8,855 nt of DNA. Origin: Deltaproteobacteria bacterium (lineage in GTDB: Bacteria; Myxococcota; XYA12-FULL-58-9; JAUUZB01). The notes beneath the pieces were generated by a model that did no database searches, was not told the origin of the DNA, and saw nothing but the letters and a program-made list of their open reading frames with translations. The DNA is taken from contig JAUUZB010000090.1 of NCBI GenBank assembly GCA_030590185.1, positions 1 through 8,855 on the forward strand, read 5' to 3'. Of this stretch, positions 6,401-8,855 are shown in pieces. Position 1 is the stretch's first letter, and each line of letters begins with the position of its first letter. Both the position numbers and the translations under genes were made by a program.

Positions 6401-6464
6401 GCGCATCGTCCTCGATGGCCGCCGGGGCACCGCCATGGTGGTCAAGCCTCGTTCGCTCAGTTGA
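3462..6464 (+). CDS. Receiver-receiver-PPDK_N fusion protein (PEP synthase-type ATP-binding domain)
   Basis: A 1000-residue cytoplasmic protein with four parts. Residues 27-150 form a receiver-like fold starting EILLVSSAYDAFILEEDG, in which the phosphoacceptor is lost (DLVLAMP, 84-90) and the usual Lys site reads W (YMWTG). Residues 172-320 form a complete receiver: E177/D178, phosphoacceptor D247 (VITDIS), S281 and K300. Residues 425-805 match the ATP-binding domain of PEP synthase and pyruvate phosphate dikinase: GEGSIGGKARG (K434), AIRSSGLLED (R525), the EIEFAV segment and LYVLQIRPL (797-805). Residues 810-1000 form a domain I do not recognise, with LLIGPGRWGTSDP and QGSHFFHNITSRGVGYL. The phosphohistidine swivel and PEP barrel are absent, so it cannot be a normal PEP synthase. 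I recall similar architectures in other bacteria annotated only as PEP/pyruvate-binding proteins. Phosphorylation of D247 may control ATP use; this is inferred. The GTG start fits family alignment; ATG 3522 would clip the N-terminal segment. Confidence 0.82.
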   Translation: MSSISQRLAGRPWYLRLRDLMPHRVREILLVSSAYDAFILEEDGPLTERLFTEYSEVNLSSAARITHVESGGAALRLLEERRFDLVLAMPRLVGTDAVTLARQAKERQPGLPVVVLTFNEADLRHIPGGVDNEAIDNAYMWTGDARILITIAKLVEDFKNIDHDTKTAGVPMILVVEDSIRYASSFLTALYAELMQQSQSLVADGVSRLHKLYQMRTRLKVRHERTFEQANDCVDQLGEHIVAVITDISFPRQGAIDREAGFRLVERIRREWPSIPILMQSADPETEARADGYGAVWINKRSPNLLRDLRHFVSESLGFGPFVFRLPDRTEVARANDLHDMEQILATIPAESVRYHANRHDFSVWFAARGRLEVSHLVRARDFKNAASTRRFLLDTLHRIAAEEREGTIADFSAAQPLPDTAMARVGEGSIGGKARGIAFVNTVLVQRDLLDRFTGLRIQIPKTAVLATEAFQHFVEDNEIREDLEELADDNAIIQRFLAGRLPEGLERDLHEVWKNLRGPLAIRSSGLLEDLQFQPFSGVYATYMLPNNHPDPDKRFRQFCRAIRAVYASTYSEGARAYIENTPYRLEEERMAVIIQELVGEQHGERFYPHASGVALSHNYYPIRAQRSQDGMVCMALGLGHQIVAGGTVLRFSPATPGVLAQFATAADYLRNTQNRFYALDTSRPVIDFLAGPTSSLALFDLSDAERDGMLTMAGSVYCGEDDVIRENLRLAGPRVVSFNNILKWNAMPLAAALRELLRVLSKGMGCPVEIEFAVGAGDYGRSPPAGEAARPPTLYVLQIRPLATHFAEPAVETNGVRDDEVLCWTDRALGQGVIDDIYDLVYVKPDALEGHTTKEIAAQVGELNASLQRSRVPFLLIGPGRWGTSDPSLGLPVEWRQIAGARVIAETPLRGEEVEPSQGSHFFHNITSRGVGYLTLGSAHSSAGNRSGGYLDLLWLEGTPAHQETTAVRHLRFSEPLRIVLDGRRGTAMVVKPRSLS

Positions 6465-6924
6465 TGGCGAACAACTCCACGTCGAACACCAACAGGCCGC
6501 CCGGCCTACCGCCACCCGGGTTCTCGCCGTAGGCCATGCCGGCCGGGATCCAAAAACGGAACTTGTCGCCGACCTTCATCAGTTGCACGCCTTCGGTCCA
6601 ACCCTTGATGACGCCGTTGAGCGGAAACGAGATCGTCTCGCCGCGGGTGACGGAGCTGTCGAACATTTTTCCGTCGGTGGTCCATCCAGTGTAGTGCACC
6701 TCGACGTTGTTGGTCGCCGTGGGGTGGGTGTCGCCGGTACCCTGGGTCAGGGCCTTATAGGCGAGGCCGCTGGCGGTAACCGTGGCGTCGGCGGGCGCGG
6801 CGGCGACGTCGTCGGGGGCTGGGATGGTGTCACTCATGGCGGGGCTCCTGTCGGCTGAAGAGGATTGGCTCGAAGCGGCGCAGCCGACCGCGAGCAGGAT
6901 TGTGGCGCAAAAGAGGATACGCAT
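6457..6924 (-). CDS. FKBP-type peptidyl-prolyl isomerase, predicted lipoprotein
   Basis: A 155-residue protein with a short lipoprotein signal (MRILFCATILLAVGC, predicted lipidated Cys15), a Ser/Ala/Pro/Asp-rich linker to about residue 52, and one FKBP domain to the C-terminus. Key residues of the isomerase pocket are present: Y78 (VHYTG), F88/D89 (MFDSS), V105/I106 and W109 (GVIKGW), Y132 (IPAGMAYGE) and the closing FDVELF strand. It should catalyse cis-trans isomerisation of X-Pro bonds, in the periplasm if lipidated. A second ATG at 6837 (M30) has a better ribosome-binding site and would give a 126-residue form without the signal. The stop overlaps the stop of the convergent receiver/PPDK_N gene by 8 bases (6457-6464). 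A long open frame extends upstream of 6924 but is only the antisense of the radical SAM gene. Confidence 0.85.
   Translation of the reverse strand: MRILFCATILLAVGCAASSQSSSADRSPAMSDTIPAPDDVAAAPADATVTASGLAYKALTQGTGDTHPTATNNVEVHYTGWTTDGKMFDSSVTRGETISFPLNGVIKGWTEGVQLMKVGDKFRFWIPAGMAYGENPGGGRPGGLLVFDVELFAIN
6845..6849 (-). promoter_or_regulatory. Strong ribosome-binding site before an internal start in the FKBP gene
   Basis: On the minus strand AGGAG lies 7 bases before ATG 6837, ideal spacing. Only a weak GAG precedes the first ATG at 6924. This favours at least some initiation at the internal ATG, which reads MSDTIPAPDD and lacks the lipoprotein signal. Confidence 0.5.
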
Positions 6925-6968
6925 GTCGGGCTCATAGTCGAGATACGAAGTCGAGTCACCCGGTTCAG

Positions 6969-6992
6969 CCGGGGTTGCCGGGGTTGCCGGGG
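6969..6992. repeat. Short tandem repeat, unit CCGGGGTTG
   Basis: Two exact 9-base units plus the first six bases of a third. A 5-base dyad, CCCGG (6959-6963) and CCGGG (6969-6973), overlaps the left end. They lie in the 186-base gap between the divergent FKBP and radical SAM genes. A plus-strand promoter for the radical SAM gene is not clear; the best I see is TATGTT near 7060 with a poor -35. Confidence 0.6.
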
Positions 6993-7110
6993 CAATCGAG
7001 ATCGATGAGGTCCGAAGGCCTGGGATTCGGGCGACCTTTGAACCCCCGCCAACGAGCGCTATGTTAACGCAAGTGGTTCGAACGGGAAACGCGGGCACGG
7101 GCCGCCGCCG

Positions 7111-8643
7111 ATGATCGTCATCATCAATGCGCCCGGCATCACCCGCCGAGGGCAAAAGGCACGACTGCCCTATGCGAGCTCGGTGGTGGTCAGCCACCTG
7201 CGCGAACACGGTTTTGACGTCACGCACCGTGATCTGTTCTGTACGGTCTCGGTTGAGCTCGGAACCCGCGTCGGGCGCGATGACGTGTATGCTTGGCTGT
7301 ACGAGGGCGTGCGGAGCCAGGGACTGGAGCTGTTCCTGGAGCGATGCCTCGGCACGCTGCCCCCGCTGGAGGGTTGCTCCTTGGTGGGGATCTCGGTCGT
7401 GGCCTGGCGCAACATCGCCTTTGCCCTGGCCTTGGCACGGGAGCTCAAACGCCTGCACCCCGAGTTGCCGATCTGCCTTGGCGGGACCTACGTGACTCTG
7501 CTGGGTGAGCGCGCGGTGGAATGCGCAACCGATGTCGACTACCTGGTTCGCGGTCACGCGGGGGAGGCAATCTTGAGGCTCGCCGAGCACCTGGAGCACG
7601 GTGAGCCCCTCGACGAGTCGGTTCCTGGGCTGCTGCGCTGCACCGGCAACGTCACGCCCGAGCCGGGAGTGAGCTCCCATCCCATCGAGGCCGAAGCGGC
7701 GCCGGATTTCTCGGACCTCGATCTCGAAGCGTATCGGGGGGCTCATTGGCTGGTAGAGGAGGAGGTCCTGGACATCCCCTACCGCCTCAGCAGCGGCTGC
7801 GTGCAACGTTGCTCCTTTTGCACGGGAAGGCAGGTGGAACGTTACCAATTCAAGAGCGTTGACAAGGCGACCCGGGAGCTCTCCCGGCTGACACGACTCG
7901 ATCCGCGGCCACTGATCTTTCTGTGCGATGCAGCTATCAACAACAACCCAAAGCTCCTCGGCGCCTTCATGGACGCCATGAGATCCCAGGTGCCGTCCCT
8001 GCGCTTCATCGCGATGATCAAGGCGGCCGGTATCGACGAGGCGACCATCGATAGTCTCGCCTCCGCGGGGTGTGTTGGCCTCTACTGGGGGCTGGACGCG
8101 ATCGGTCCCAACACCAAGCGGGTCCTTCGCAAGGCGTATTCCCTCCCCAGGGCGGAGATCTGCATCCGGCACAGCGCAGCGCTCGGAATCTCGAACCAGA
8201 TCGGGATCATGTTCAACGGGCCCGGTGAAACAGAGGATGATCTGCGCGCCACCGAGGCGCTGGTGCGCCGAATGTCCGCTGTGGATCGGGTCGAGTTTGT
8301 CTTCACCCCCTTTCGGCTAGAGCCGTTCTCCGACCTGTATGAAGAGGCCGAGTCCAACGGGATCGAAGTGCTCGAGGGACTACCGCGGGCCGAGGACACT
8401 CCGCCCGCCCATTACGCTTGGCGGGAGCGGAGTCGGTCCCGCGTCGATCAGGAGGCGCTCCACGCCCTGCGTCGCCTCCGGATAGGCCAACTCGAGACGA
8501 GCGCCCGTCTCGCAGCGCGCGTCAGCCATCACGGCAAAGCGTGGGCGCCGCTGGCCCGAACCGTCTTCGAGGCCATGATGCACACCCGGCCGGCATGGCG
8601 CGTGCCGTGGCGACTAATCGATCGGTATCGAAGCCGACGCTGA
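7111..8643 (+). CDS. B12-binding-domain radical SAM protein
   Basis: A 510-residue enzyme in two main parts. Residues 1-160 form a Rossmann-like fold of the cobalamin-binding type seen in this radical SAM class, with GISVVAWRNIAFALALA, then LGGTYVTLL (123-131) and VDYLVRGHAGEAIL. The DxHxxG cobalt-ligating motif is not visible, so cobalamin may bind base-off without a His ligand, or not at all. Residues 220-440 hold the radical SAM core: C230, C234 and C237 (CVQRCSFC) bind the 4Fe-4S cluster that cleaves SAM, followed by LCDAAINNN (from 271) and GLYWGLDAIGPNT. The last 60 or so residues are basic (ending RSRR). Related enzymes methylate unreactive carbons or do ring and peptide chemistry; no substrate can be named. 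No precursor peptide, bacteriochlorophyll or hopanoid gene is nearby. The ATG is the first codon fitting the fold; its ribosome-binding site is weak. Confidence 0.87.
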   Translation: MIVIINAPGITRRGQKARLPYASSVVVSHLREHGFDVTHRDLFCTVSVELGTRVGRDDVYAWLYEGVRSQGLELFLERCLGTLPPLEGCSLVGISVVAWRNIAFALALARELKRLHPELPICLGGTYVTLLGERAVECATDVDYLVRGHAGEAILRLAEHLEHGEPLDESVPGLLRCTGNVTPEPGVSSHPIEAEAAPDFSDLDLEAYRGAHWLVEEEVLDIPYRLSSGCVQRCSFCTGRQVERYQFKSVDKATRELSRLTRLDPRPLIFLCDAAINNNPKLLGAFMDAMRSQVPSLRFIAMIKAAGIDEATIDSLASAGCVGLYWGLDAIGPNTKRVLRKAYSLPRAEICIRHSAALGISNQIGIMFNGPGETEDDLRATEALVRRMSAVDRVEFVFTPFRLEPFSDLYEEAESNGIEVLEGLPRAEDTPPAHYAWRERSRSRVDQEALHALRRLRIGQLETSARLAARVSHHGKAWAPLARTVFEAMMHTRPAWRVPWRLIDRYRSRR

Positions 8644-8660
8644 GGGCAGGCGACAGCGGC

Positions 8661-8707
8661 CCGGGCTGAGCGAGTATCCCGCGCGCCCGCGGGCTGTGGA
8701 AGCCCGG
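8661..8707. repeat. Nested GC-rich inverted repeats after the radical SAM gene
   Basis: CCCGCG-CGCC-CGCGGG (8678-8693) is a perfect 6-base stem with a 4-base loop. It is enclosed by CCGGGCT (8661-8667) pairing with AGCCCGG (8701-8707). An alternative stem, CGGGCT (8690-8695) with AGCCCG (8701-8706), competes with it. The position just after the stop suggests a transcript end structure, but no T-run follows. Confidence 0.4.
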
Positions 8708-8855
8708 CAAGAAGACCCTCAAACCCGGCCCCGACCTCGTCGGTAAGGTGTGGGAGGCATGGGAGACGAAAGAGGCTTTTGATTAGATCTTTGTGATCGT
8801 GGGCGTGAAGGGGGCGGCCCTGCTTGGTCAAAATACGGGCCCCCCCCCCCCCCCC
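8670..8855 (+). other. Possible broken or partial coding remnant
   Basis: The frame from 8670 is open for 38 codons to TAG 8784-8786 and reads protein-like near its end (KPGPDLVGKVWEAWETKEAFD with no good ATG). The same frame continues past the TAG as IFVIVGVKGAALLGQNTG into the poly-C edge. It could be a decayed gene, a new gene starting at GTG 8793 that runs off the window, or chance in GC-rich DNA. I do not recognise a family. Confidence 0.18.
8840..8855. repeat. Terminal run of 16 C
   Basis: The window ends in an uninterrupted run of C. Together with the incomplete gene at the left edge, this looks like a contig end. Two-colour sequencing chemistries generate false poly-G, which appears as poly-C on the other strand, so it is probably an artefact. 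Confidence 0.8.

Noticed and set aside
6457..8172. A 571-residue open frame on the minus strand
   Set aside because: Only its last 155 residues are the FKBP lipoprotein. The rest is antisense to the radical SAM gene, with no recognisable domain; GC-rich DNA often leaves such frames open.
8529..8831. A 100-residue minus-strand frame at the right edge
   Set aside because: It overlaps the 3' end of the radical SAM gene, has only a rare TTG start and shows no known domain.
8840..8855. Poly-C run as a phase-variation tract
   Set aside because: It is at the very end of the window with no gene context, and a sequencing or assembly artefact explains it better.

Overview
The window is a GC-rich bacterial sequence, probably the end of a metagenome contig: it opens inside a gene and closes in a run of 16 C. 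The best lineage clue is a CsoS1D/CcmP-type carboxysome shell protein, which points to an autotroph. A GC-rich proteobacterium with alpha-carboxysomes is my best guess, but the sequence does not settle it.

Layout. (1) 1-747 (+): C-terminal part of a GlgX/isoamylase-type glycogen debranching enzyme. (2) 807-2612: two back-to-back toxin-antitoxin modules. On the minus strand is a ParD-like antitoxin followed, with a 4-base overlap, by a zeta-type kinase toxin. On the plus strand is a VapB-like antitoxin followed 3 bases later by a VapC PIN RNase. Between them lie two divergent sigma70-like promoters. Each has a 17-base spacer and a perfect inverted repeat overlying the spacer, the pattern expected of autoregulated modules. 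(3) 2717-3337 (-): a lone CsoS1D-like tandem BMC shell protein that keeps the Glu-Arg pair of the gated pore. (4) 3462-6464 (+): a 1000-residue protein with a degenerate receiver domain, an intact receiver domain, a PEP-synthase-type ATP-binding domain and a C-terminal domain I do not recognise. It lacks the phosphohistidine and PEP-barrel domains needed for PEP synthase chemistry. (5) 6457-6924 (-): a small FKBP-type prolyl isomerase, predicted lipoprotein, with a second well-placed start that would give a form without the signal peptide. (6) 7111-8643 (+): a radical SAM enzyme with an N-terminal cobalamin-binding-type fold. (7) 8644-8855: GC-rich inverted repeats, a possible broken reading frame and the terminal poly-C run.

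Glycogen breakdown, a carboxysome shell protein and a receiver-controlled PEP-synthase-like ATP-binding protein loosely suggest central carbon metabolism. Only the two toxin-antitoxin pairs are clearly operonic. The main candidates for new biology are the receiver/PPDK_N protein (a conserved architecture whose activity I cannot name), its divergent pairing with an orphan CsoS1D, and the mirrored promoter-operator region of the two toxin-antitoxin modules. I saw no CRISPR array, tRNA, rRNA or intact insertion sequence.
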